Positions 54,010 to 63,306 of a stretch of DNA of 64,000 nucleotides are shown here, piece after piece. The DNA comes from a marine gamma proteobacterium HTCC2080. Its GTDB lineage: Bacteria; Pseudomonadota; Gammaproteobacteria; Pseudomonadales; Halieaceae. The position numbers and the translations under genes are program-made. The notes beneath the pieces are model-generated. The model searched no databases. It saw only the letters and a list, made by a program, of their open reading frames with translations, and was not told where the DNA came from. The stretch spans positions 1 to 64,000 of the forward strand of contig AAVV01000004.1 of NCBI GenBank assembly GCA_000169115.1, read 5' to 3'. Every line of letters begins with the position of its first letter. Positions within the stretch are counted from its first letter, which is position 1.

Positions 54010-55701
54010 ATGAAAGTGATAACTGTGATCTCCGCCTTGGCGGCGCTGTTCTTCCAATCTCCTAGCTTTGCACAGTCGGCGGCCTCACACATTTATAGCA
54101 ACGCCAATATCTATACGGTTAACCCCCAGCAAAACCGAGCAAGCGAGGTAGGCGTGAGTAATAAGCGAATCGTCTGTATCGGTATGCAGGGCGCTTGTGA
54201 CTCCTTTCGGGGCGACAACACCCAAGTACATGATTTAGAGGGCAACTTCGTATTACCGGGCTTTATAGATAGCCATAACCACATAAGTTATGCCACGGGT
54301 TCTAACTTCCTCAGCCTAATAAACACGCCCGGCTACCAAAGCTTTCGGCAAGCAATTCAAACCTTTTCAGACGAGCGCCCCGAGCTGCAATGGATTATGG
54401 GTGACGGTTGGAACTACAGTATTTTTGAGGGGGGTATGCCCACGGCCAAAGACCTTGATGGCATTACCAATGGCCGCCCGGCGATGATGACCTCCTATGA
54501 CGCTCACACCCAACTGCTGAACACCAAGGCTATGGAGCTATTTGGTATAACAGCAGAATCGGAACGCTCGCCATTGGGCGAAATTGTACGAGACAAAAAC
54601 GGCCAGCCCACCGGAGTTTTTAAGGCAGCAATCTACATTTCTGATGCCGACCACGCAGCGATGAATGCCATATTCCCAGAACCTGACGAGGAAGATATTT
54701 ACCAGAGCTTTTTAGGCAACTTAGAGCTGGCATCTAGCGTGGGTATAACTACTATTATTGACCCGCAAGTGGCCGTTGAGGAAATTGACTGGTTCAAGCG
54801 GGCCAGGGACGAAGGGCAGTTAAACGCCTATATTCACCTCGCTTTATTTCACCCACCAGGAACCTCCGCCGCGGAAGTTGCAGCATTTGAGCAAATACGG
54901 GATAGCTACACCAACGATAGCGATATTAAAGTTCCAGCGCTCAAGCTCTACATTGATGATGTGATCGAGGCCGAGACCGCTGCGCTATTCGAACCCTATG
55001 AAGGCTCCAAGGATAATGTTGGGGAATTATTTTTCGATCCAGATGAGTTTAATAACATCATTACCGACCTCGATGCCCGTGGGTTTCAAATATTTGTTCA
55101 TGCCATCGGTGATCGGGGTATCAATACGACTCTTAATGCGTTTGAAATCGCGTTAAAGACAAACGGCAAGCCTGCCGCGCCACACCAGGTGGTACATGTA
55201 GAGCTGCTTCAAGAATCAGATATCCCTCGATTTGCCGAACTCGATGTATCCGCCGCTATCCAGCCACGCCATATTTTTCCCTGGCCAGTTTCGCAATGGC
55301 AATTGAGTGTGGGAGATGCGCGCCACAAAAACGCTTGGCCGCTACAGTCAATGCATGAAGCCGGAGCCCGCTTTGCATTCTCTAGTGACTGGAACGTGTC
55401 CGAGATGGATCCTTTAATTGGTATCTACACCGCAGTCACCCGCCAAAGCCTTGATGGCATGCCAGCCGGTGGTTGGTACCCAGCCCAGCGTATTGATGTT
55501 GCAACGGCTATTCGCGGCTACACCCTTGATGGCGCCGTATCCAACGGTATAGCAAACGAACGTGGCTCCCTGGAAATCGGCAAGTTTGCAGATATGGTGG
55601 TGCTGTCAGAAGACATAACTGCCATCAATTCCGCAGGCATTGCTAAAGTACGAGTATTACAAACTATATTTGCGGGGGAGCAGGTTTACGCAGCTCCATA
55701 G
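54010..55701 (+). CDS. Secreted YtcJ-like amidohydrolase
   Basis: 563 residues. Signal peptide (LAALFFQSPSFAQ), then the amidohydrolase_3 family: VLPGFIDSHNHI with the HxH metal motif, MTSYDAHTQLLNTKAMELFGI, PALKLYIDDVIEAET (carbamylated-Lys position), FQIFVHAIGDRGI, HVELLQESDIPRFAELDVSAAIQPRH, SSDWNVSEMDPL and a C-terminal LEIGKFADMVVLSED. Exported metal-dependent hydrolase of an amide or related substrate that cannot be named. Lies alone between two tRNA-tail repeats. Confidence 0.9.
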   Translation: MKVITVISALAALFFQSPSFAQSAASHIYSNANIYTVNPQQNRASEVGVSNKRIVCIGMQGACDSFRGDNTQVHDLEGNFVLPGFIDSHNHISYATGSNFLSLINTPGYQSFRQAIQTFSDERPELQWIMGDGWNYSIFEGGMPTAKDLDGITNGRPAMMTSYDAHTQLLNTKAMELFGITAESERSPLGEIVRDKNGQPTGVFKAAIYISDADHAAMNAIFPEPDEEDIYQSFLGNLELASSVGITTIIDPQVAVEEIDWFKRARDEGQLNAYIHLALFHPPGTSAAEVAAFEQIRDSYTNDSDIKVPALKLYIDDVIEAETAALFEPYEGSKDNVGELFFDPDEFNNIITDLDARGFQIFVHAIGDRGINTTLNAFEIALKTNGKPAAPHQVVHVELLQESDIPRFAELDVSAAIQPRHIFPWPVSQWQLSVGDARHKNAWPLQSMHEAGARFAFSSDWNVSEMDPLIGIYTAVTRQSLDGMPAGGWYPAQRIDVATAIRGYTLDGAVSNGIANERGSLEIGKFADMVVLSEDITAINSAGIAKVRVLQTIFAGEQVYAAP

Positions 55702-55769
55702 AACTATCGGACCTAGGCTTTCACTGGTGCATAAACCTATGGATGGTGACGACGTAAGTCTGGAGAATT

Positions 55770-55826
55770 TTGGTCGCCAGAGCGTCGGGGCGACACTCGA
55801 AACAAGCCCCTCAGTGCTACCAAATT
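55770..55826 (+). repeat. Degenerate tRNA-tail copy (att-like copy 3)
   Basis: TTGGTCGCCAGAGCG (exact match to 53806-53820), then GTGCTACCAAA corresponding to GTCCTACCAAA, followed by a terminator as at the tRNA itself. Confidence 0.5.
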
Positions 55827-55827
55827 G

Positions 55828-55857
55828 AAAAAAGCCCCGCGGCAGCGAGGCTTTTTT
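55828..55857. terminator. Bidirectional terminator
   Basis: AGCCCCGC-GGCA-GCGAGGCT has an 8-bp stem with one mismatch, six A before and six T after. It lies between convergent amidohydrolase and sppA genes. Confidence 0.75.
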
Positions 55858-56005
55858 ACTTTCAAGCGTTCGGATTGGGCGAGACCGCCCTTACACAACC
55901 GCAACCCTTGTTAAAGCGCCTTAGCCCATTAATACTTAAAAGGTTTAGGGTGCCCTAGCCACCAACTCAGCGTGTCCGAGAATTGACTTACCTTTAGGTC
56001 AGGCT

Positions 56006-57835
56006 TTAATCAAGATCCACCAAGCAATCCTTGCAAGTGAACAATGCCTTGGGTTCATGAATATCGATTAATGTTCCATAGAGTCTCGCGATTCCATCAA
56101 GCGCCGATAAAACCTTTGGCTCCCCTATCGACACATCAAGCTGTTCTAAAAGTTCTTTGAGAATCATCTCCTCAGGAGAAAGCTCCTGACCATAATATTC
56201 AACTTGATAATCTTCTAATTCAGCCAGACTGGCCGCATACGTGAGTGCATCATCAATGCCCCCAATCTCATCTACCAACCCGATATCCTTAGCGCTGGTT
56301 GCAATCCAAACTCTGCCGCCGGCGACCGCTTTAATATCGTCATAGGTTTGAGACCTTGATTCGGCTACGAAGTTAATAAATCGGTCGTATGCCGCAGAGC
56401 CCCAGCTTGCAAAGATTTTATCGAGATCATCATCAATCGCCTGAGTCGGATCCCAACCACCATGCTTGGAGGTCACAACACCATCGAAATTCACGCCAAT
56501 GTAGTCCATAGCGTTTTCCAATGTTGGTAGGGCAATCGCCACACCTATAGAACCTGTAATGGTTGTAGGTTCGGCAAAAATATAATCCGCTGGGGTTGAG
56601 ATATACACACCGCCAGATGCTGCGTAGTCGCCCATAGAAACGATCACCTTGATGCCCTTTCTCTTGGCAGCGAGCAATTCGTCTCTCATCATTTCACTGG
56701 CAATAATGGAACCACCAGGGCTATTGACTCTGAAGACTATTGCTTTCGTATCTTCGTCTTCATGGGCTTTCCTAATCTGTTTTACAACCCCATTAGCACC
56801 TGCCACACCCGGAGAGATTTCTCCCTCCCTGATTACGCCTTCGGCTGTAATAACGGCGATTTGATGACCGCTATCCAAGTAATCATCAGATATCTGTTTC
56901 GCGTACTTTCCATAAGAAATAGTTTTGTACGTTTGGGTTTCTGCTTCCTCGTCTAACCCAAATTCCTCAATCATATATTGGCGGAATTCAGGAAATGATT
57001 TAGTGCCATCAATAATGTTGTTGGCTTGTGCATAGGCAATGTTTCCTATGGCAGCCTCACCAAAAAATCCAACGTAGTTATCTGCAAAAGATTGAATGTC
57101 ATCTGATGCAATTCCACGCCCTTCTGCCATAAGAGATTTCATTTCCTCCCAAATAGGAAAGAGCAGTGCTTCTCGCTGCATCCTGTCATTCTCAGACATA
57201 TTCGATCTCCAACTCGTTTCAGTTGCAGATTTAAAATCTCCCTGTGAATAATTGTGTATTGTGATTTTCAGGTTCTCGAAAAGGTCTTTATTGTAGTTTC
57301 TCATTCCACCAAGACCCCTGACGCTTATGCTTCCGACAGGGTGAACCCATACTTCAGACGCTTGAGAGGCCATGAGATAAGAGGTGGTAGACAGACGATC
57401 GTTAAAAGCAATGACTCTCTTACCAGAATCTCTAAGGGCTTTTAGTTCTTTAGCAATATTGATTGCTGTCGTTGGCCCAGCAAAACCAGTGGATGAGAAA
57501 TCAACGACCACGGCGGGAATACTGTCATCTTCAGCCGCTGCCCTTATGAGTTTTACCAGATCTCGAGTTTGAATTTGGGTGCTGGAAGAGTCTGTAACGG
57601 TGGTTAATAAAGACTCTGAATTGAAAACTTCTTGATCAACTACCATTCCCTTAGGATCAATTAATAGCGCTTTGCCGCTTGGATCCTCAACGTCTGGCCC
57701 TGAAGCAGTCAGCGCTTCAATTATCGCAATTACCAAAAACACCACAATGAGGGTGGTACCCAAGTCCAGCACAATGGACCGTACTTTTTTTAGAAATCGA
57801 CCAAACCAGGAAAAAATAGATTTCAACGCACTCAT
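56006..57835 (-). CDS. sppA: Signal peptide peptidase SppA, long (67K) type
   Basis: 609 residues. N-terminal membrane helix (IVLDLGTTLIVVFLVIAIIEAL), then two tandem S49 domains. The catalytic Lys is in GDFKSATETSWRSNM (first domain) and the catalytic Ser in GDYAASGGVYIS (second), the split site of the 67K SppA. It cleaves leftover signal peptides in the inner membrane. Lies alone between gaps with tRNA-tail relics. Confidence 0.94.
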   Translation of the reverse strand: MSALKSIFSWFGRFLKKVRSIVLDLGTTLIVVFLVIAIIEALTASGPDVEDPSGKALLIDPKGMVVDQEVFNSESLLTTVTDSSSTQIQTRDLVKLIRAAAEDDSIPAVVVDFSSTGFAGPTTAINIAKELKALRDSGKRVIAFNDRLSTTSYLMASQASEVWVHPVGSISVRGLGGMRNYNKDLFENLKITIHNYSQGDFKSATETSWRSNMSENDRMQREALLFPIWEEMKSLMAEGRGIASDDIQSFADNYVGFFGEAAIGNIAYAQANNIIDGTKSFPEFRQYMIEEFGLDEEAETQTYKTISYGKYAKQISDDYLDSGHQIAVITAEGVIREGEISPGVAGANGVVKQIRKAHEDEDTKAIVFRVNSPGGSIIASEMMRDELLAAKRKGIKVIVSMGDYAASGGVYISTPADYIFAEPTTITGSIGVAIALPTLENAMDYIGVNFDGVVTSKHGGWDPTQAIDDDLDKIFASWGSAAYDRFINFVAESRSQTYDDIKAVAGGRVWIATSAKDIGLVDEIGGIDDALTYAASLAELEDYQVEYYGQELSPEEMILKELLEQLDVSIGEPKVLSALDGIARLYGTLIDIHEPKALFTCKDCLVDLD

Positions 57836-58492
57836 AAAACTCTCCTACTTATATCATCCAGAATGTAACGTAGACTCATCAGCACCGCTGTGAGAGGGCA
57901 AAAGTGGCATTTGCGGGGTATTGCCGTAACTCAGAACAGTGCTTCGTAGCGTGCTTTCTGCTCCACAGTGCACACTACAACCTAAAGATATATTACATCA
58001 TTAACAGGCGCCCTTACACTGCGTTCGTCAGCAGGCCGCGCAGGCACGAAGCCCTAAACAACGAGACACGCTTGAGTCTGTGGTTGGTTGTCCGTTCAAT
58101 CCCACTAAGCAACCCGCCCTTAGGTGGGCTCTATTTTTGGAAGATGGGCTAGGAAGAACCGCTGTTAGATAGCCACCACCAGCATTAAGCCATATCCGCC
58201 TAGGCGGCAAGCAAGACCGTGCGCCTGCTTAAATGGCCGTCACTGCCACTGTGATTTTTCATGAGTCAGAAGCTCGGTACAGGAATGACCTATCGAGCGC
58301 CTGAGTGAGTTGGTAACCCGAATTCATCAGGCCACACACGCGCCGTAATGCGGCGGAGCGAGTATTCCAAAGATGACAACTCACCGCCAATTCCCTCAAT
58401 TAGGTTAACAAATAGAAGTTCTTCAAGTACTTTCGCTACATCGATGGCGTACGAATAACGCTAACCTATTGCCCGGAGCTCGGAGATTTTGC
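57836..58492. other. Gene-free stretch with a tRNA-tail-like relic and terminator
   Basis: No credible gene. GTTCAATCCCACT at 58094-58106 looks like a tRNA T-arm end and precedes a terminator-like hairpin, recalling the relics at 53.9 and 55.8 kb. The rest, including an open frame from 57904, lacks coding character. Confidence 0.35.
58113..58138 (+). terminator. Terminator-like hairpin without an upstream gene
   Basis: CCCGCC-CTTA-GGTGGG (6 bp, one G-T) followed by CTCTATTTTT. Confidence 0.5.
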
Positions 58493-59602
58493 ATGACCCC
58501 ATCAATCCGCAACACGATGATTTCCACATTTGGCCGACCCATCGCCCTATTGACCATGAGCTGCGCGCTAATGAGCTTTAACCATAGTGCAATCGCCGAC
58601 GACCAGTGCCCGGCCCCGGCGCTCACAGTCAAAGAGAGCCCCGTCACGCCAGTAGATCAGCAAAACTACTCTCTGGCCGAGACCCAAGTAATCTTTGCCG
58701 ACTATGTGCGAAAAATTGCTAAGGGCACTTGCAGCGGCGGTGTCGGTCAGCTGATGCACCTCCGCAATACGCCTGACCCTACTGACCGCACCATTTTGCG
58801 CATTAACTTTGACACTATTTATTCGTTTTTAATTCTAGACCTCACCACGCCGGCAACGATTACGCTGCCCGAGGCCAATGGCCGCTACCAAAGTGCCGAG
58901 GTTTTAGATGAGGAGCATTACATTCCGTTCATTTTTCAAGAGCCCGGCCGCTACGAGCTCACTCAGGAAAACGTGGGTGGGCAATACGCTATTGTGATCT
59001 TCCGCACTCAGGTAACGATGGGCGATGATGAAGACCTAAAAGCGGTGCATGCGCTGCAAGATCAGATTCAGCTCGAGCAGGAGAGCCCAGGTAGCTACGC
59101 AGCCACTAACGCTTGGGACATGGATGAAATCCTCGCTATGCGCAAGACCTACCAAACCCGCGCAGTGCGCGATCAAGTACCCTCAGAGAAGATGGCTGGC
59201 GCCCGCGGAGAACTCACACACGACATGCACAACTTCGGTCCCGCTGTGGGTTGGGGTGGGCAAACCAAGGAAGGGGCGATCTACCTGTTTATTGATGATA
59301 AGCCCAGTGCACCGCAAACGCTTACCGTTAAAGATGTACCCATGGCCGACAATGCATTCTGGTCAATCACAGTGTACGACCGCGACGGTTACCCTCAGGG
59401 CGAACACTTTAGCCTGAACAGCACCTTTGCCACCGAGAACGATCAGGGTGAGGCCGTCGTGCACTTTGGTGGGTCACCTGATCAGGAGAATTACCTTGAG
59501 ATCTATGAAGGGTGGAACGCCACCTTCCGCATATATTCACCACAGGCAGCGTACTTTGATGGCAGCTGGGAAGTACCCAAGCCAGAGCTGGTAACCGACT
59601 GA
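58493..59602 (+). CDS. Secreted DUF1254/DUF1214 protein
   Basis: 369 residues. Signal peptide (ALLTMSCALMSFNHSAIAD), then the DUF1254 region (RNTPDPTDRTILRINFDTIYSFLILDLTTPATITLPE in outline) and DUF1214 (DVPMADNAFWSITVYDRDGYP). Such exported proteins are widespread in marine and soil bacteria; no activity is established. The ATG at 58493 has GGAG 8 nt upstream. The C-terminus (SWEVPKPELV) matches the family end. Confidence 0.87.
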   Translation: MTPSIRNTMISTFGRPIALLTMSCALMSFNHSAIADDQCPAPALTVKESPVTPVDQQNYSLAETQVIFADYVRKIAKGTCSGGVGQLMHLRNTPDPTDRTILRINFDTIYSFLILDLTTPATITLPEANGRYQSAEVLDEEHYIPFIFQEPGRYELTQENVGGQYAIVIFRTQVTMGDDEDLKAVHALQDQIQLEQESPGSYAATNAWDMDEILAMRKTYQTRAVRDQVPSEKMAGARGELTHDMHNFGPAVGWGGQTKEGAIYLFIDDKPSAPQTLTVKDVPMADNAFWSITVYDRDGYPQGEHFSLNSTFATENDQGEAVVHFGGSPDQENYLEIYEGWNATFRIYSPQAAYFDGSWEVPKPELVTD

Positions 59603-59809
59603 CCCGCCCTCTTTCTGCGCTCGGGATGCACCGCGCGCAGAATTTTCAACTCAATTATTCAGCTAACAAGCCTTTAAAGAGGCTGTGCCTACGGCAAGCT
59701 AAACCAGCAAAGTAGCGATACAGGCACCAAAGCGCACATTCACAATACCCCTTGAGCTTGTGCTCAGTTTTACTTAAATTGGTGATGCTTTTCATCAGGC
59801 AGCGACTTC

Positions 59810-60958
59810 ATGAATCAGCAGGTCAGCGACACTATTCCAGACGCACTGGCACCTCGCGTTGCCGCTGCAGTCGCATGGTTCAATAACTCTCCTGACGCCG
59901 CGGGTAGTACATTTAATGTTACCGGCATTCTGGATGCTGATAATGCGCTGAAGGGCTCCGATGAACTGAAATTAATTCTGTGCGGTGGTGACCGCTGCGA
60001 GCAGCGCTCGTTCCGAGTCACAGGCATCAGCCCAGCTTTTACAGTTGAGACATCCGATAACCTTCCGACACAGCAGGGCAAGCCACAAGCAGAACTCGAT
60101 CCACCACCGGGGGTTCGCTTAGCTTGGCTCGATAATGCCCTAGCGCAACACGCATTTGTCGTGCTGCTGTTTTACAGAGGGTTCTGGTGACCGCCCTGCC
60201 GCTCCGAGTTACGGAGCTATGTTGAGACCGGCGTCGTCGAAAAAATTAGGGCCGCGGGTGGTGAGCTGTTCGCTATCACCAGTGAGCCACAACATCTAGC
60301 CGATCAGGCCCATGAGAATTGGGGCCTAAACTTTACCAGTGTCGGCGACCCCCATCAGGAAATTCCGCGGGTATGCAATGAACGCGACTGGCTAACTTTA
60401 TATGCCAATAAAGGCGACATGGCATTTATCCAGAACGGAACCGATTGGACTGTCGAGCACCCGAAGGGATTCTTCCAACCTGGTGTGCTAGCGCTGACCC
60501 AATCTAGTCGTATCCTGTACCGTTGGCGCTCGGTGCCATCCGAAAAAAACTTAAATGGCACCGTTGCAAGGCCGACACCCACCCACGTTTGGTGTGGAGT
60601 AGAAGCCTCGCTAATCGCCGGTGACGCCACCGGCAATGCCGATCACGACGACAACCCCGAAATTGATAACGCACCGCCCCCACGCGCCCTCTTCATGATT
60701 GCACTAATTGCCAACGGCTGGTTTTTGGGTGTGAAATCCTTTGTTTATTCACCGGGCGTAGCGCCACCACCTGTGCGATTTATGAAGGCCTTAGCGCGAT
60801 GGCCCGTGTTCATTGCGCTTTGGGTTACTGCTTTTGTTTACCTGCCACCGCTATGGGTTTCTTTAGGGCTCGCAACATGGCTCGCATGGATTGTCCGAGA
60901 CATTCGAAAATCGTTGGGTCGCATGGATATTCAAGAAGAAATCAAAACACGCCCGTAA
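59810..60958 (+). CDS. Candidate selenoprotein: membrane-anchored AhpC/Prx-like protein with UxxC active site
   Basis: 382 residues if the TGA at 60188-60190 (codon 127) is read as selenocysteine. The frame is open on both sides: ...FVVLLFYRGFW-TGA-PPCRSELRSYV. This is the peroxiredoxin-like motif FYRGxWCPxC with Sec in the place of the first Cys (UPPC). The following thioredoxin-fold segments continue in frame: IRAAGGELFAITSEP, NWGLNFTSVGDP, and FFQPGVLALTQSSRILYRW. An N-terminal domain (1 to ~105) contains CGGDRC, and two C-terminal helices (RALFMIALIANGWFLGVKSF; FIALWVTAFVYLPPLWVSLGLA in outline) anchor it to the membrane. A SECIS-like stem-loop follows the TGA. A plain nonsense mutation is the alternative; two clean open halves and the exact position argue against it. 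Confidence 0.8.
60188..60217 (+). promoter_or_regulatory. Sec codon with candidate bacterial SECIS element
   Basis: TGA (60188-60190), 10 nt, then GCTCCG (60201-60206), loop AGTTA (60207-60211), CGGAGC (60212-60217). The stem is perfect, the loop begins 16 nt after TGA and has G in its second position, fitting the published bacterial SECIS model (apical loop 16-37 nt from UGA, G among the first two loop bases). Confidence 0.7.
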
Positions 60959-61052
60959 CGAACTAAAGGTTTGCTACCTGGGGCGCCCCAAAACACGGTG
61001 TGCGCGACAACACCCTTGGTGAATCAAACGCTTGCCGCAGTCGCGTTTTAGT

Positions 61053-61073
61053 AATCTGTCTGATCCTACCAAA
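61053..61073 (+). repeat. Degenerate tRNA-Val tail (att-like copy 4)
   Basis: Matches the copy at 53874 in 19 of 21 bases (AATCTGTCTGATCCTACCAAA), including the CCTACCA 3' end, in the gap between the selenoprotein candidate and the nitronate monooxygenase gene. Confidence 0.65.
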
Positions 61074-61124
61074 GGTTCGAAACGCTATTGGGGGCTTAGC
61101 CATTGATGTGAGCCCCGGGGGACT

Positions 61125-62096
61125 TCAAGCAGCAGTCATTCCAGCCAACCGCTGGGCGATGATGCGCTCAGCATCGCCAACAACGTTGCGTACTAATTCC
61201 TCACAGCTGGGGATATCGTTGATCAGCCCGCCACTCATACCCACGGTGACCATCCCTGCATCAATATCGCCCGTGCTCCAGGCTTTTTCCTGATTAGCCC
61301 CCGAAACCAAATGATGTACCTGACCAAATTCTCCACCTGCCGCTTCGATGGAGGCAACCTCGTCTGCCACCACATTGCGATACACCCTTGCGGTGTTCTT
61401 ATAAGACCGGAAGATCAGGCGGGTTTGATTCTCATCCATCTCCACCACCTTCTGCTTAATTCCCTCATGAATAGGCGCCTCCCGGGTGACCATAAATCGG
61501 GTTCCCATGTTGATACCCTCACAACCCAGCGCCAGAGCAGCTGCCAAACCGCGTCCATCGGCAATGCCCCCCGACGCGACAACAGGAATCGTCAATGCCT
61601 GAGCGGCAGCCGGAAATAGCACTAGCCCGCCTACGTCCTGCTCTCCCGGATGACCCGCGCACTCAAAGCCATCGATACTCACTACATCGACACCGATGCG
61701 TTCTGCCTTTAATGCATGGCGCACCGCCACGCACTTGTGAATAACCTTGATACCGGCCTCTTTAAAGCGATCCATAAACGGCTCAGGGCTGCGGCCGGCT
61801 GTTTCGACTATCTTCACGCCGCTGTTGATAATCACAGCAACGTAGTCGTCGTAATTGATTTCACTAGCCACCACGCCCACGGTCAAATTCACGCCAAAGG
61901 GCTTATCGGTCATAGCGGCACAACGGGCAATCTCCTTTTCTAGACCTTCCGCAGTGGGTTGTGTCAGGGCCGTCATCACGCCGAGGGCGCCCGCATTGGA
62001 AGCAGCAGCGGCGAGATCTGCTGTACCCACGCGCATCATGCCGCCACAGATAATAGGCGCTTCAATATTAAGCAGTTCAGTCACTCGGGTTTTCAT
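61125..62096 (-). CDS. Nitronate monooxygenase family protein
   Basis: 323 residues. FMN TIM-barrel of the NMO/2-nitropropane dioxygenase family: LLNIEAPIICGGMMRVGTADLAAAASNAGALGVMTALT in outline, IDGFECAGHPGEQDVGG with the conserved catalytic-type His, VVASGGIADGRGLAAALALGCEGINMGTRFMVTREAP (phosphate-binding end). NMOs oxidise alkyl nitronates, though relatives act elsewhere. It lies opposite the next NMO-like gene, around an enoyl-CoA hydratase. Confidence 0.92.
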   Translation of the reverse strand: MKTRVTELLNIEAPIICGGMMRVGTADLAAAASNAGALGVMTALTQPTAEGLEKEIARCAAMTDKPFGVNLTVGVVASEINYDDYVAVIINSGVKIVETAGRSPEPFMDRFKEAGIKVIHKCVAVRHALKAERIGVDVVSIDGFECAGHPGEQDVGGLVLFPAAAQALTIPVVASGGIADGRGLAAALALGCEGINMGTRFMVTREAPIHEGIKQKVVEMDENQTRLIFRSYKNTARVYRNVVADEVASIEAAGGEFGQVHHLVSGANQEKAWSTGDIDAGMVTVGMSGGLINDIPSCEELVRNVVGDAERIIAQRLAGMTAA

Positions 62097-62284
62097 TACA
62101 CCAACTCCCTGATTATTTCGTAATGGCGACCGAACAGTATAGTTATGGCAGTTTTTATGTCAATTTATGGAGTTAGGCGTTAGTAATCGAGACGCTTTAT
62201 TTAGGGCCGACGCCATCAAATACAGTTGAAATTGCGCGCAATCGTAATAGACCAGATCGACCTAAAATCGAAAATTTTGCACCA

Positions 62285-63079
62285 TCAATTTCCCTTAAAC
62301 ACTGGCTCCCGTTTCTCAGCAAATGCCGAGAGTGCCTCCTCGCAATCCTCACTCACCTGCATACATTGCTTTTCCCTTAACAGACCGTAATCAAGAGTTG
62401 CATCGACCGCCTGCCGCAACAAACAGTTTAGTGTTTGCTTGGTACCCTCAATGGCCATCCTAGGTCCTGTGGCAAGCCTTTCAGCCTTCGCATGAGCCAC
62501 TTTAAGCAGGTCAGCTGCCTGCACAACATGGCGAATAAGACCGAGCTCCTTAGCTTCTTCCGCCGTCAGACGATCACCAGTCATCAGGAACTCCTTGGCG
62601 TTGTGCATGCCTACAAGCAGAGGCCAAATCGCGGCGCCACCGTCTCCTGCAACATATCCCGCAATAACGTGGGTGTCGGCAAACACAGCCTCCTCGGCAG
62701 CCACAACAATATCGGAGAACAGCGCTAGAGTAGCGCCAAGTCCCATTGCATAACCGTTTACTGCCGCAATAATTGGTTGGGGTACCTCGAGGATATCGAG
62801 GATGATTTTTCTGCCCTCTTCCACCATGGCGTCGGTTTGCTCTCGGTTCATCGACAGTCCGTGCTTCAAATCGCCTCCCGCGCAGAACGCTTTGCCAGCG
62901 CCGGTTAACACCACCGCCCGAGTTTGCTTATCGCGGGCGATGTCGGCGAACACCCAAGAGAGCTCACGATGAAGTAGCTCATCGGTCGCATTGAGCGCCT
63001 CTGGACGATTCAACGTTACTTGCAGCACGCCACCTGAACGCTCAAAAGCAATGTGCTGATATTTCTCGTATCCCCTCAT
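62285..63079 (-). CDS. Enoyl-CoA hydratase/isomerase family protein
   Basis: 264 residues. Crotonase fold: FERSGGVLQVTLNRPEALNATDELL, the oxyanion-hole segment AVVLTGAGKAFCAGGDLKHGL, PQPIIAAVNGYAMGLGATLALFSDIVVAAEEAVFADTHVIAGYVAGDGGAAIWPLLVG in outline. The usual catalytic Glu of hydratases at the second loop position is not obvious (THVIAGYVAGDGG), so isomerase, hydrolase or decarboxylase activity is possible. Same strand as the NMO gene, 188 nt upstream of it. Confidence 0.9.
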   Translation of the reverse strand: MRGYEKYQHIAFERSGGVLQVTLNRPEALNATDELLHRELSWVFADIARDKQTRAVVLTGAGKAFCAGGDLKHGLSMNREQTDAMVEEGRKIILDILEVPQPIIAAVNGYAMGLGATLALFSDIVVAAEEAVFADTHVIAGYVAGDGGAAIWPLLVGMHNAKEFLMTGDRLTAEEAKELGLIRHVVQAADLLKVAHAKAERLATGPRMAIEGTKQTLNCLLRQAVDATLDYGLLREKQCMQVSEDCEEALSAFAEKREPVFKGN

Positions 63080-63306
63080 GCCGTTTCTCCACCGGGTTCG
63101 GTTGTACCTTCTATCATGATGCCCACCAGACTCGTATCTTATTGAGTATTGTCGCCGTCTTTTTCAAAAGATGCGTTTTTTCGTGCCGCAAGTACAGCCA
63201 AGTGCCTCTTTACCACCGCAGTCACTGACACCCTGCTTCAAATAACACAAGCGATTTTAAACCGCGCTCTACACTGTGGTGACGGTCCAGAAATAAGGTC
63301 GGCGTA

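Noticed and set aside
60188..60190. Ordinary nonsense mutation in the Prx-like gene
   Set aside because: Kept as the alternative. The stop falls exactly at the catalytic Cys, both halves are intact, and a SECIS-like hairpin follows.
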